A stretch of 59,215 nucleotides of DNA from Halomonadaceae bacterium T82-2 (GCA_001577635.1 LSBP01000020.1:1-59215); one strand, 5' to 3'; positions 1-7,993 are shown, numbered from the stretch's first letter. The notes: generated by a model from the sequence alone, not told the origin. A program made the numbers and translations.

Positions 1-1
1 C

Positions 2-157
2 GACATCCCCGCCGAGGACCTCGACGCCCGGGCCCTGAACCTGCTGCGCGAGCGCGGCATCGCCGACAGCGGCGATCACGTCATCCTCACCCGCGGCGAC
101 CACATGAACGCCCACGGCGGGACCAACACGGTCAAGGTGCGGGTCATGGCGCCGTGA
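2..157 (+). CDS. pyk: Pyruvate kinase, C-terminal fragment (gene starts before the window)
   Basis: Only the last 51 codons are inside the window. The frame ends with the stop at 155-157 and reads through GDHVILTRGDHMNAHGGTNT followed by VKVRVM. This matches the C-terminal allosteric domain of pyruvate kinases (PykA/PykF end with a GD-x-V-hydrophobic-T-x-GD stretch and G-x-TNT near the terminus). The enzyme converts phosphoenolpyruvate and ADP to pyruvate and ATP in glycolysis. The catalytic domain lies outside, so activity and isoform cannot be judged. The tandem 8-bp repeat at 169-208 starts 11 bases after the stop. Confidence 0.75.
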   Translation, partial: DIPAEDLDARALNLLRERGIADSGDHVILTRGDHMNAHGGTNTVKVRVMAP

Positions 158-168
158 TGCCGCGACCC

Positions 169-208
169 GGCGTTCCGGCGTTCCGGCGTTCCGGCGGCCC
201 GGCGTTCC
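169..208. repeat. Five tandem copies of an 8-bp unit GGCGTTCC
   Basis: Units begin at 169, 177, 185, 193 and 201. Four are exact GGCGTTCC and the fourth is GGCGGCCC. The array sits between the pyruvate kinase stop and the promoter of the flavin oxidoreductase gene. No function is evident; it could vary in copy number between strains. Confidence 0.8.
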
Positions 209-219
209 GGAATCGGGTG

Positions 220-265
220 TTGCGAGGGCACGGGTGGCTGCCTAGAATGTACCGATCAGTTCATT
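220..265 (+). promoter_or_regulatory. Sigma-70 promoter overlapped by a TetR-type operator
   Basis: A -35 element TTGCGA (220-225) is followed after 17 bases by a -10 element TAGAAT (243-248). An imperfect palindrome with arms ATGTAC and GTTCAT around CGATCA covers 247-264 and extends by one base on each side. It overlaps the -10 and the probable start point, so a bound repressor would block RNA polymerase. The co-transcribed TetR gene at 1406 is the obvious candidate ligand-responsive repressor. The -10/-35 spacing and symmetry are seen; binding by this TetR is inferred. Confidence 0.6.
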
Positions 266-300
266 TTCAGGCAGCCGACTGCCAGGGAGTCAGCGAATCC

Positions 301-1458
301 ATGACCACATCGACCCATTCGCAGCTGTTCAGCCCGGTGCGCCTCAAGGGGCGCGAGCTGGCCAACCGCGCCGTGCTGGCACCGATGACGCGGGTCAGCG
401 GCACCGCCGAAGGGCACGCCACGGCGGCGATGCGTGACTACTACCGCGATTTCGCCGCGGGCGGCTTCGCCACGCTGATCACCGAGGGCATCTATACCGA
501 CGAGGCGTACAGTCAGGGATACCTCGGTCAGCCGGGCCTGGCCAACGACGCCCAGCGCGACAGCTGGCGGCCGGTGGTGGAGGCGGTGCACGAGCAGGGC
601 GGGGTGTTCATCGCCCAGCTGATGCACGGCGGCGCCCAGACTCAGGGCAACCGTTTCCGTGACGATACCGCCGGCCCGTCCGCCGTGGCGCCGAAGGGCG
701 AGCAGCTCGGCTTCTATGGTGGCCAGGGCCCCTACCCTGTGCCGCGGGAGATGAGCGAAGCGGACATCGAGGCGGTCATCGCCGGCTTCGCCGATGCCGC
801 CCGGCGCGCCCGCGAGGCCGGCTTCGACGGGGTCGAGCTGCACGCCGCCAACGGCTATCTGCTCGACCAGTTCCTCTCCACCGGCTTCAACCGGCGCAGC
901 GACCGCTGGGGTGGCAGCATCGAAGGGCGCCTGGCCCTGCCCCGGGCGGTCATCCGGGCGGTGCGCGACGCGGTCGGCGAGGATTTCCTGGTCGGTATCC
1001 GTCTTTCCCAGGTGAAGGTGACCGATCCGGACTATCGCTGGGCCGGTCTGGACGAGGCCGATGCCCTGCTGCGGGGCGTGGCCGAGGAGGCTCTGGACTA
1101 CGTGCACCTGTCCGACATCGACGCACGGGCACCCGCCTTCGAGGGCACCGAGAAGAGCCTGGCGGCCCTGGCGCGGGAGCGTGTCGGCGTGCCGGTCATC
1201 GCCAACGGTAATCTGGGCGATCCGGCGCTGGCGGAAGCGGTACTGACCGCCGGCGAGGCGGATCTGGTGGCGGTCGGCAAGCTGGCGCTGGCCAACCGGG
1301 ACTGGCCGCGGCGCGTGCGCGAGGGCCTGCCGCTGACGGCGATGGATTTTGCTATGCTGGCCCCGCACGCCAGCCTGGCCAACGAAGCGCAATGGCGAGA
1401 ACGCAATGGAGTCTCCGCAACCCACAGCGACACCCGGGAAACCGCCGCTCCGGCGTAA
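301..1458 (+). CDS. NADH:flavin oxidoreductase / Old Yellow Enzyme family
   Basis: The 385-residue protein is an FMN-dependent ene-reductase of the Old Yellow Enzyme/NemA group. Such enzymes reduce activated C=C bonds, quinones, nitrate esters or other electrophiles with NAD(P)H. Visible family features are the N-terminal LFSP-x-R motif with a conserved APMTR (FMN phosphate region), the substrate-binding His/Asn pair in VELHAANGYLLDQFLS (residues about 178-193) and the following FNRRSDRWGGS. I start it at the ATG at 301 because an AGGGAG lies upstream at 287-292 and the OYE fold begins directly after it; a reading frame open upstream to 154 has no homology. The 3' end overlaps the TetR gene by 53 bases, so the two form an operon. 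The pairing resembles the E. coli nemRA operon, but with the regulator downstream. The true substrate is unknown. Confidence 0.88.
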   Translation: MTTSTHSQLFSPVRLKGRELANRAVLAPMTRVSGTAEGHATAAMRDYYRDFAAGGFATLITEGIYTDEAYSQGYLGQPGLANDAQRDSWRPVVEAVHEQGGVFIAQLMHGGAQTQGNRFRDDTAGPSAVAPKGEQLGFYGGQGPYPVPREMSEADIEAVIAGFADAARRAREAGFDGVELHAANGYLLDQFLSTGFNRRSDRWGGSIEGRLALPRAVIRAVRDAVGEDFLVGIRLSQVKVTDPDYRWAGLDEADALLRGVAEEALDYVHLSDIDARAPAFEGTEKSLAALARERVGVPVIANGNLGDPALAEAVLTAGEADLVAVGKLALANRDWPRRVREGLPLTAMDFAMLAPHASLANEAQWRERNGVSATHSDTRETAAPA

Positions 1459-2041
1459 GGGCGAACATACCCGACGCCGCATCGTCGATGCTGCCGCCGA
1501 GCTGTTTCACGCGCGCGGCGTCGACGGCACCGGCCTAGACGCCATCCTGCGCCGGGCCGGTGCCGGCAAGAGCCAGTTCTACCAGCACTTTCGCAACAAG
1601 GATGCGCTGGTCGCGGCGGTGCTGGGCGATTTCGAGGCACGCCTCGAGGCGTCCATGGCGCCGCTGCGCGGCGAGATCGTCACCCTGGCGGACCTGGAGC
1701 GCTGGCTACTCGGCTTCATCGAGGAGCTGGAGGCGCTGCACTGCCGGCGCGGCTGCCCCGCGGGGACCATCGTCGCCGGCCTTCACGAGAGCGAGGACGG
1801 CTATCGCGAGGCCGTGAAGACCTGTTTCGTCGGGGTCGAGGCGGCGCTGACGCCGGTCATCGCTGACCTGCAGGCGCGCGGTGAGATCGCCGCCACGGCG
1901 CCGCCCGCATCCCTGGCGGCCTTCGTCATGGCCCTGCAGCAGGGCGCGGCGACTCTGACCAAGGCGCAGGGCGACGCCGCGCCCGCCCGCGAGGCGATCC
2001 GTCAGGCCGTGGCACTGCTGCGGGGCGGCGCCTCGGCCTGA
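1406..2041 (+). CDS. TetR/AcrR family transcriptional regulator, NemR-like
   Basis: The 211-residue protein has an N-terminal TetR helix-turn-helix (about residues 20-66, ending in KSQFYQHFRNKDAL) and an all-helical C-terminal ligand domain. The C domain contains C113 and C117 in LHCRRGCPAG, which aligns with the redox- and electrophile-reactive cysteine region of NemR (GC-x-T/A). This fits sensing of quinones, bleach or other electrophiles that the adjacent Old Yellow Enzyme would remove. The start at 1406 is chosen because the HTH begins at residue ~20; an upstream in-frame ATG at 1349 would only add oxidoreductase-derived sequence. It lies inside the last 53 bases of the enzyme gene, so expression is probably coupled. 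It likely represses its own operon through the palindrome at 246-265. Confidence 0.85.
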   Translation: MESPQPTATPGKPPLRRKGEHTRRRIVDAAAELFHARGVDGTGLDAILRRAGAGKSQFYQHFRNKDALVAAVLGDFEARLEASMAPLRGEIVTLADLERWLLGFIEELEALHCRRGCPAGTIVAGLHESEDGYREAVKTCFVGVEAALTPVIADLQARGEIAATAPPASLAAFVMALQQGAATLTKAQGDAAPAREAIRQAVALLRGGASA

Positions 2042-2104
2042 GTCTGAGTTCAGGCGCCGGCGCCGCCGGCTCCCTCCCAACCTTATACGGCCTGTCCGGC
2101 CGCC

Positions 2105-2941
2105 CTACAGCCCCAGCTTGCCGCGCAGGGTCGAGAGATCCTCGGCCAGCACGGTCACCGGGCCGACCAGGGCGCGGCGGTCCTTGTCACTGACCTTCTC
2201 GTAGCTGACGAAGCCCGCCTCGGGGTCGTTCGCCGCCAGCCGGTAGTGGGCGAGCGTCGCCTCGACGGCGGCGAAGTTGTCCTCGACGCGTTCGACGAAC
2301 GCCGGGTCCTCCTCGGCGATCAGCGGCTTGAACAGCGCGAAGATCTTCTGCGAGCCGTCCACGTTGCCCTGGAAGTCCCACAGGTCGGTGTGGCTGTAGC
2401 GATCCTCCTCGCCGCTGACCTTGGTCGCGGCCACCTCCTCCATCAGTGCCGCGGCGCCGCCGACCACCTTGGCCGGCGGAAAGGTCAGGCCCTGTACGCG
2501 GGATTCCAGATCCTTGACGTCGCTCATCAAACGCCTGGCATAGGGGGCCAGCCCGTCGGTGGTCTGCTGCTTGAACAGGCCGTACTCGAGGCGGTGGAAA
2601 CCGGTGAAGTCGGGGTCGTCGACGCCCTTCTCGTAGTCGTCCTCGCGGGCGTCGATGCTGGCATCGAGGTCGGCGAACAGCTCGGCGACCGGCTCGATGC
2701 GCTCGTAGTAGACGCGGGTCGGCGCGTACAGCGACTGGGCGCGCTCCAGCTCGCCGGCCTCGATGGCCCGGGTGAAGTCGCGGGTGTGGCCGACGAAGGC
2801 GTCGAGGTTATCGAGCACGTAGAGCTTGTACTCGGCGACCGGCTCGACCAGCGCCTCGGGCTCGACATCTGCCCGGGCGGGGCCCTGCAGGGCCATGAGG
2901 CCGAAGGCGGCAGCGGCAATCAGCAACGAACGGGATGACAT
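2105..2941 (-). CDS. efeM: EfeM-type periplasmic imelysin/M75 protein (short EfeO paralogue)
   Basis: The 278-residue protein has a Sec signal peptide (hydrophobic residues 6-19, cleavage probably after PARA at 24) and one M75/imelysin domain. It lacks the cupredoxin domain found in full-length EfeO. The metal motif HxxE is intact: GFHRLEYGLF with H116 and E119. It is the last gene of the efeUOB-M operon, 40 bases after efeB. In the Efe system M75 proteins hand ferrous or ferric iron to the EfeU permease in the periplasm. The interest is that the co-encoded full-length EfeO has lost this same motif, so EfeM probably supplies the missing metal site. The gene converges on the TetR gene with no evident terminator in the 63-base gap. 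Confidence 0.85.
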   Translation of the reverse strand: MSSRSLLIAAAAFGLMALQGPARADVEPEALVEPVAEYKLYVLDNLDAFVGHTRDFTRAIEAGELERAQSLYAPTRVYYERIEPVAELFADLDASIDAREDDYEKGVDDPDFTGFHRLEYGLFKQQTTDGLAPYARRLMSDVKDLESRVQGLTFPPAKVVGGAAALMEEVAATKVSGEEDRYSHTDLWDFQGNVDGSQKIFALFKPLIAEEDPAFVERVEDNFAAVEATLAHYRLAANDPEAGFVSYEKVSDKDRRALVGPVTVLAEDLSTLRGKLGL

Positions 2942-2981
2942 GCAATGACTCCTTGATCGGGGGTGGGGTGGTGGATCGGCA

Positions 2982-4283
2982 TCAGGTCGCGGTCGCCTCG
3001 AGCAGCGCGCGACCCAGGTAGTCGGTTGCGTCGACGACGCCCGGCAGGGTGAAGAAGTAGCCGCCGCCGACCGGCTGGATGTACTCCTCCAGCGGCTCGC
3101 CGTTGAGGCGGTTCTGCACGGTGATGAAGCCCGCCTGCAGATCCGCCTGGTAGACGATGAACAAGAGGCCCATGTCGAACTGGCCGTTGGCCTCGACGCC
3201 GTTGGAGTAGTTGAACGGCCGGCGCAGGATGCGATGTTTCTCGAAGCCTGGCGTGCGGGGGTTGGCCAGGCGGATGTGGGCGTCGAGCGGGGTGATCCTG
3301 CCCTCGGGATCGGCGGCGTAGTCGGGCGTGTCGTGTTCCTGCGCGCCGTCCAGCGGCGCGCCGCTGGCCTTGTGGCGGCCGAACACGGCTTCCTGCTCGG
3401 CCAGCGGGGTGCGATCCCAGCGCTCCACGTAGTTGCGGATGATGCGCACCACCTGATAGCTGCCGCCCCGGGTCCAGGCCGGCTCCTCGGGGTCGTCGCC
3501 GGTCCAGATCAGCGCGTCCATCAGCGTCGCGTCGTCGGTGTCCGGGTTGGCGGTGCCGTCGCGAAAGCCCAGGTAGTTGCGCGCGCTGGGCGTCGGGCCG
3601 TTATCGCGGGGTGGCACCACCGGGACCGTGCCCTCCTGCTTCCAGCGCACCATCAGCAGCCCCGGGGTGTGCTTGATGAGATCGCGCAGGGCGTGAAGGG
3701 TGGTGTCGTGGGTGTTGGCGCAGATCTGCAGCGACAGGTCGCCGTGGCAGCGCTCCGGCTCCAGGGCATCGTTGGGGAAGCCGGTCATGCGCTGCAGGTG
3801 ACGCGGCCGGGCGTCGGCCAGGCCGAAGCGCGTATCGAACAGCGAGGCGCCGAGCGAGACGGTGACGGTCAACCCGTCCGGGGCGATGGTCGGCCCGAGG
3901 ATGCCGGAGTCCGCCGGCGGGTAGGCGGGGTCGCGCTCGGGGTAGGTACCGCCTTCGGTCAGGAAGGCGATGCGCTCGGTGAGGGTGCGCAGCAGGCGTT
4001 CGAGCCCGGTGCGGTTGCGGGCCAGTACGTCGCAGGCGACCACCATGCCGGCCGCCGGTCGCGGGGTGAGAATGCCCTGCTGGTGGCGGCCGTGGAAGGG
4101 GTAGGCCTGCGCCGTGGTGGTGCTGACCGGGGCACCGGTGACGGCATGATCATCGGCGGCCCGGGCCGGCCGTCCCAGGCCGCCGGCGGCGACCCCGACG
4201 CCGGCCGCGCCGAGCCCCTGCAGGAAGCGGCGGCGGTCCAGCGTGAACGGGCAGCGTGAGGTGTTGTCGGGTTGGTCACTCAT
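2982..4283 (-). CDS. efeB: EfeB, Tat-exported Dyp-type heme peroxidase/deferrochelatase
   Basis: The 433-residue protein begins with a twin-arginine signal (D-RRRFLQ at residues 16-22 followed by a Gly/Ala-rich hydrophobic stretch), so it is exported folded with heme. The Dyp peroxidase signature GFRDGTANPD is at 239-248, with the catalytic Asp in it, and a candidate proximal heme histidine is H336 in HIRLANPR. EfeB oxidises Fe(II) with peroxide or removes iron from heme; the Efe system is usually induced under acid or iron-limited aerobic conditions. The gene follows efeO by 33 bases and precedes efeM by 40 bases in the same operon. Length is normal for the family (E. coli EfeB about 423 residues). 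Confidence 0.92.
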   Translation of the reverse strand: MSDQPDNTSRCPFTLDRRRFLQGLGAAGVGVAAGGLGRPARAADDHAVTGAPVSTTTAQAYPFHGRHQQGILTPRPAAGMVVACDVLARNRTGLERLLRTLTERIAFLTEGGTYPERDPAYPPADSGILGPTIAPDGLTVTVSLGASLFDTRFGLADARPRHLQRMTGFPNDALEPERCHGDLSLQICANTHDTTLHALRDLIKHTPGLLMVRWKQEGTVPVVPPRDNGPTPSARNYLGFRDGTANPDTDDATLMDALIWTGDDPEEPAWTRGGSYQVVRIIRNYVERWDRTPLAEQEAVFGRHKASGAPLDGAQEHDTPDYAADPEGRITPLDAHIRLANPRTPGFEKHRILRRPFNYSNGVEANGQFDMGLLFIVYQADLQAGFITVQNRLNGEPLEEYIQPVGGGYFFTLPGVVDATDYLGRALLEATAT

Positions 4284-4316
4284 GGCGGAAACCGTGATAG
4301 TGCAAACGATGACGCG

Positions 4317-5465
4317 TCAGCCGTTCAGGGCCAGCGCGGGATTGAGTTCCTGAAGGGTGTCTGCCAGCGCCCGGGTGTCTGCCACCAGGGCGTCGCGGTC
4401 GGCGCCGTCGCCGGCCGTGGTGCTATCGGGCAGGGCCTTCTCGAGTGTGTCGAGCGCGTCGTGCAGGCGTTGCCGCAGTGGCGGGGCGCGACGCTTGAGC
4501 AACGGATCGAGCAGCGCGACGATCTTGTCGGCGCCCTGGGTCAGGCCGCGCAGGTCGAGTCGCTCGCGGGCATCGAGTGCCGATTGATCGGCGCCCGGGT
4601 CGCCGCTGTGGTCGAGCCAGACCTGCAGTGCCCGGGCGCTGCCGTCGGCCAGCCGGGCCGGGGGGATCGACGCCTGGCGCAGGCGCGTCGTCAGCGTCCG
4701 GGCGTCTTCGCCCAGCTGCGCGGCGACCGGTGCCAGCCCCTCGGTGCTGCCCGCCGTGAACAGGCTGTGGGCCAGACGCTGGAAGCCGACGAATTGCGGG
4801 TCGTTCTCGCGGCGGGCGAAGTCGCTGGCGCGGGCGTTGAGGCGCTGGTCCAGGTCGCTGAACAGCCCGGTGGCCATCGCCAGGCGCTGGTCGATCAGCC
4901 GCGCCCGGCGGTAGGCGGCTCGGGCCGAGCCGAGATCCCCGGCGGCGATGGCCTGGTGCAGGGTGTCGGCGGCGTCGGTCAGCCGGCGGCCCTGCAGGGT
5001 GAGATAGACCTTGTACTCGGCCAGGGCACCGATGAAGTCCTGGCGCGCCAGGCGGGCCACCGGCGCCGCCTCGTCGTTGGCGGTGACGTGCAGCGTGCCG
5101 CGAGGGTTGCTCAGCAGGCCGCAGGTCATGGTGTAGTCGCCGGGGGCAAGGCGGGCGGTCAGCGGCTGGTGAAGGCCGGGGGCGATGTTCTCGCGCTCCT
5201 CGAGCACCATCACCCCGTCGAGAATCTCCCACTCGATGGCACGGTCGGAGGCGTTGACGATGGTGAAGGTGGTGTCACCGGCGGGCACGTTGAGTGTCTC
5301 GGGCCGGCAGCCCTCGGCGGTGACGACCAGCCGGGTGCCGGCGTCGGTGCGGTCGCGGGCGTCCAGCGTCAGGGCGAACAGCCCCAGCGCGGCCAGCATC
5401 GCCACGGTGGCGGCCAGGACGCCCAGCTTGAGCAGGCGCGGTGACGGGGCAGGGGATTGGCTCAT
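4317..5465 (-). CDS. efeO: EfeO, cupredoxin plus degenerate M75 domain
   Basis: The 382-residue protein has an N-terminal membrane/signal segment (about 12-34), a cupredoxin domain (about 45-127, with C53, C115 and a Glu-rich loop EERE) and a C-terminal imelysin/M75 domain (about 140-380). In EfeO the M75 domain normally carries HxxE within GFHR-I/L-E; here it reads GFQRLAHSLF (227-236), with Q229 and A232 in place of His and Glu. The metal site is therefore probably lost, while the neighbouring EfeM keeps it. The start at 5465 is supported by GGAG nine bases upstream and the spacing of 13 bases after efeU. The cupredoxin is thought to bind copper or iron and act as a ferroxidase or iron relay to EfeU. 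Confidence 0.9.
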   Translation of the reverse strand: MSQSPAPSPRLLKLGVLAATVAMLAALGLFALTLDARDRTDAGTRLVVTAEGCRPETLNVPAGDTTFTIVNASDRAIEWEILDGVMVLEERENIAPGLHQPLTARLAPGDYTMTCGLLSNPRGTLHVTANDEAAPVARLARQDFIGALAEYKVYLTLQGRRLTDAADTLHQAIAAGDLGSARAAYRRARLIDQRLAMATGLFSDLDQRLNARASDFARRENDPQFVGFQRLAHSLFTAGSTEGLAPVAAQLGEDARTLTTRLRQASIPPARLADGSARALQVWLDHSGDPGADQSALDARERLDLRGLTQGADKIVALLDPLLKRRAPPLRQRLHDALDTLEKALPDSTTAGDGADRDALVADTRALADTLQELNPALALNG

Positions 5466-5478
5466 GGCGGCTCTCCGG

Positions 5479-6315
5479 TCAGCGGGCATCGGCCTGCGGG
5501 GTGACGACCCGCGCCGGGGCAGGACGGAAGAAGATCAGCAGGGTAATCAGCAGGTAGCCCACGTAGACCACGGCCTCGCTGAGCGTGGGGGCGGGCTGGT
5601 AGCCGAACACGCCCGAGAACACCGCGCCCAGCGGCGAATCCAGCGGCAGGCTGCCGCCGAGATCGAAGAGCACCTGCTGGGCGTGGTTCCACAGCCCGGC
5701 CTCGTGCAGGGCGCGCACGGCGCCGGCAAGCAGGCCGGCGGCCACCAGCAGGATGAACAGCCCGGTCAGGCGGAAGAAGTGCGCCAGGTTGAGCTGCAGG
5801 CTGCCGCGGTAGATGGCCAGGCCCACCGCCACCGAGGCGAGGATGCCCAGCAGGGCGCCCAGCGGGGCGGCGCTGCCGGCGCTCTGCTGGAACACCGCGA
5901 GCAGGAAGAACACCGATTCCAGCCCCTCGCGGGCGACGGCGAGAAACACCATGCCGATCAGCGCCAGGGTGTGGCCCCGGCCGCTGGCGAAGGCGTCGTC
6001 GAGAGCGCCGGTCAGTGCCTGGCGCATGCCCCGGGCGGCGCGACGCATCCAGAAGACCATCCAGGTCAGCACGCCCACGGCGACCAGGCCGACGAAGGCT
6101 TCAAACAGCTCCTGCTCGCGCTGTGGAAACTCGGCGCTGGCGAACTGCAGGCCGGCGCCGACGAGCAGGGCCAGCGCCGTGGCCAGGAAGATGCCGATCC
6201 AGACGGCGGGCATCCAGGCGCCGCGGCCGGTCTGCTTGAGGTAGCCGGCGATGATGCCAACGATCAGGGCGGCTTCGAGCCCTTCGCGCAGCATGATGAG
6301 AAAGGGAACGAGCAT
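5479..6315 (-). CDS. efeU: EfeU, ferrous/ferric iron permease (FTR1 family)
   Basis: The 278-residue integral membrane protein starts with MLVPFLIMLREGLEAALIVG and continues with about seven transmembrane helices. It carries the two REGLE iron-transport motifs of the OFeT/FTR1 family: one in helix 1 (residues 9-13) and one in AREGLESVFFLLAVF in the middle of the protein. The ATG at 6315 has AGGA upstream and matches the usual EfeU N-terminus; an upstream ATG at 6351 would fall inside the Fur-like box. It is the first gene of the efeUOBM operon and moves iron across the inner membrane after the periplasmic EfeO, EfeB and EfeM proteins act on it. Confidence 0.93.
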   Translation of the reverse strand: MLVPFLIMLREGLEAALIVGIIAGYLKQTGRGAWMPAVWIGIFLATALALLVGAGLQFASAEFPQREQELFEAFVGLVAVGVLTWMVFWMRRAARGMRQALTGALDDAFASGRGHTLALIGMVFLAVAREGLESVFFLLAVFQQSAGSAAPLGALLGILASVAVGLAIYRGSLQLNLAHFFRLTGLFILLVAAGLLAGAVRALHEAGLWNHAQQVLFDLGGSLPLDSPLGAVFSGVFGYQPAPTLSEAVVYVGYLLITLLIFFRPAPARVVTPQADAR

Positions 6316-6359
6316 GGCGGAGTCCTGATGAGACGAGGTGAAAGGACGCATTCTCGATA

Positions 6360-6378
6360 AAGAATGAGATTCGTTATC
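6360..6378. promoter_or_regulatory. Fur-box-like site upstream of efeUOBM
   Basis: The site reads AAGAATGAGATTCGTTATC and matches 14 of 19 positions of the classical Fur box (GATAATGATAATCATTATC). It is nested in a larger inverted arrangement in which CGATAA (6355-6360) and TTATCG (6374-6379) face each other. It lies 45-63 bases upstream of the efeU start and overlaps a plausible minus-strand promoter (TTGCAT at 6380-6385 on the minus strand, AT-rich -10 after 17 bases). Iron repression of the operon through Fur is the expected regulation. Confidence 0.6.
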
Positions 6379-6475
6379 GAATGCAAAGAGTACTCCTTCC
6401 TCAAGGGCGGCGGCAAGTCGGCCGGGATGGCAGAATGTCGCGAAGCATCACGACAGCCGATCGAGGGAAACAGCG

Positions 6476-7720
6476 ATGACGGAAACAGCGAATGCGGGAA
6501 CGGTATCCGGAGGCGCGTCGCCCGGGGACAAGGGCCTGCCCGAGACCGGAAGCGACCTGCTGGCGGACGTGAGTCTGCCGGCGGCGGTGATCCACGAGCC
6601 GGCGCTGGCCCACAACCTGGCGTGGATGCAGCGCTTCGCCGAGTCCCACGGCGCGTATCTCGCGCCCCACGGCAAGACCACCATGGCGCCGGCGCTGTTC
6701 AGGCGCCAGCTCGATGTCGGCGCCTGGGGCATCACCCTGGCCACCGCGCCGCAGTGCCGGGCGGCCTTCACCGCCGGGGTGACGCGCCTGCTGATGGCCA
6801 ACCAGCTCGTCGGCCGGGCCAACATGGCGATCGTCGCCGACCTGCTGGCCGCCGGTGCCGAGTTCTGCTGCGTGGTGGACGGCGCGGACAACGTCCGCGA
6901 GCTGGGGACCTTCTTCGCCGACCGGGGGCAGACCCTCGACGTGCTGATCGAGCTGGGCGTGCCCGGCGGGCGCACCGGCTGTCGCAGCGTGGAACAGGTC
7001 GAGGCACTGGCGCGCCGGATCGCGGCCGAGCCGGCGCTGCGCCTGATCGGCCTGGAGGGCTACGAGGGCGTGGTGCAGGCGGCCGATCCGGTCTCGGCGG
7101 TGCGCGACTATGCCGCGCGGCTGGTCGAGGCGGCGCGGCGGCTCGATCGGGCGGGGCACTTCCCGGTCGACACACCGATCATCACCGCGGCGGGGTCGGC
7201 CTGGTACGACCTGGTGGCCGAGGTCTTCGAGGCGTCCGGGATCACGGCGCGCCTCACGCCGGTCCTGCGCCCCGGCTGCTACGTGGTCCATGACCACGGC
7301 ATCTATCGCGAGGCCCAGCAGGGCGTGCTGGCGCGCCACCCGGCCCTGCACGAGGGCCTGCGCCCGGCGCTGGAGGTCTTCGCCCAGATCCAGTCGATGC
7401 CCGAGCCGGGCCTGGCGATCGCCGCGCTCGGCAAGCGCGATATCGGCGCCGATACCCTGCCGGTGCCGCTGCGTCGCTTCCGCGAGGGCGGGCGTGCCGA
7501 TCGGCCGCTGGACGTGACGGGCTGGCGGGTGACCCGGCTGATGGATCAGCACGCCTTCCTGGCGCTGCCGGCGGAGGCTGGGGGAGGGGATGACGTGCGC
7601 GTAGGCGACATCGTGGCCTTCGGCGCCTCGCACCCCTGCTTGACCTTCGACAAGTGGCGCCGGGTATTGCGCGTCGACGGCCACCTCGCGGTGCAGGAGG
7701 TCATGGAAACCCGCTTCTGA
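6476..7720 (+). CDS. D-serine deaminase-like PLP enzyme (amino acid deaminase, fold type III)
   Basis: The 414-residue protein belongs to the alanine-racemase-fold DSD1/D-threonine-aldolase superfamily (COG3616). The PLP lysine lies in LAPHGKTTMAP at about residues 62-72. A C-terminal beta domain ends with SHPCLTFDKW (about 383-392); the His and Cys there are the zinc ligands of eukaryotic D-serine dehydratase. The predicted reaction is elimination or aldol cleavage of a D-amino acid such as D-serine or D-threonine in the cytoplasm; the exact substrate cannot be told from sequence. It is divergent from efeU and monocistronic. The gene starts at an ATG with GAGGGAAA upstream; the first ~30 residues are a poorly conserved extension. 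Confidence 0.8.
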   Translation: MTETANAGTVSGGASPGDKGLPETGSDLLADVSLPAAVIHEPALAHNLAWMQRFAESHGAYLAPHGKTTMAPALFRRQLDVGAWGITLATAPQCRAAFTAGVTRLLMANQLVGRANMAIVADLLAAGAEFCCVVDGADNVRELGTFFADRGQTLDVLIELGVPGGRTGCRSVEQVEALARRIAAEPALRLIGLEGYEGVVQAADPVSAVRDYAARLVEAARRLDRAGHFPVDTPIITAAGSAWYDLVAEVFEASGITARLTPVLRPGCYVVHDHGIYREAQQGVLARHPALHEGLRPALEVFAQIQSMPEPGLAIAALGKRDIGADTLPVPLRRFREGGRADRPLDVTGWRVTRLMDQHAFLALPAEAGGGDDVRVGDIVAFGASHPCLTFDKWRRVLRVDGHLAVQEVMETRF

Positions 7721-7733
7721 ACCCGCGGCCTGC

Positions 7734-7945
7734 TCAGCGGGCGAGCTGCCAGTGGAACATGCCCGCCTTCTTGCGCAGGCTCGTGGCGACGATCGGGGGC
7801 TCGGTGGGCCGGCCCGCCAGGTCGTGGCAGACGTGCAGCGGCAGCAGATGCTCCTCCCGCGGGTGGCAGAAGCGGGCATGGGGGGCGCGCTCCCAGTGGA
7901 CCAGCCGTTCGGCACGCCCCGGCGCTCGGAAGACCTCGCGGCACA
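7734..7945 (-). pseudogene. Remnant of a DODA-type extradiol dioxygenase gene (C-terminal end only)
   Basis: Reading the minus strand, the last ~65 codons give RAERLVHWERAPHARFCHPR followed by EEHLLPLHVCHDLAG and a stop at 7734. This is the conserved C-terminal block of class III extradiol dioxygenases (HPREEHLLPL holds conserved catalytic-domain residues). No upstream catalytic part is present: the sequence changes at about 7950 and the SPFH gene ends at 7994. The gene was therefore truncated, with its 5' end replaced by the lower-GC segment. An intact relative of the same superfamily is at 51758-52495. The exact left limit of homology is an estimate. Confidence 0.65.
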
Positions 7946-7993
7946 TCGCCACCTGCGTTACAGCTACATGGAGCCGGAGGCCGGCGATCCGCC

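Noticed and set aside
154-300. N-terminal extension of the Old Yellow Enzyme gene
   Set aside because: It would start inside the pyruvate kinase end, contain the tandem repeat and cover a well-formed promoter/operator; the fold begins at 301.
6316-6351. Upstream ATG for efeU at 6351
   Set aside because: It adds 12 unconserved residues and lies next to the Fur-like box; the ATG at 6315 has a ribosome site and gives the usual EfeU start.
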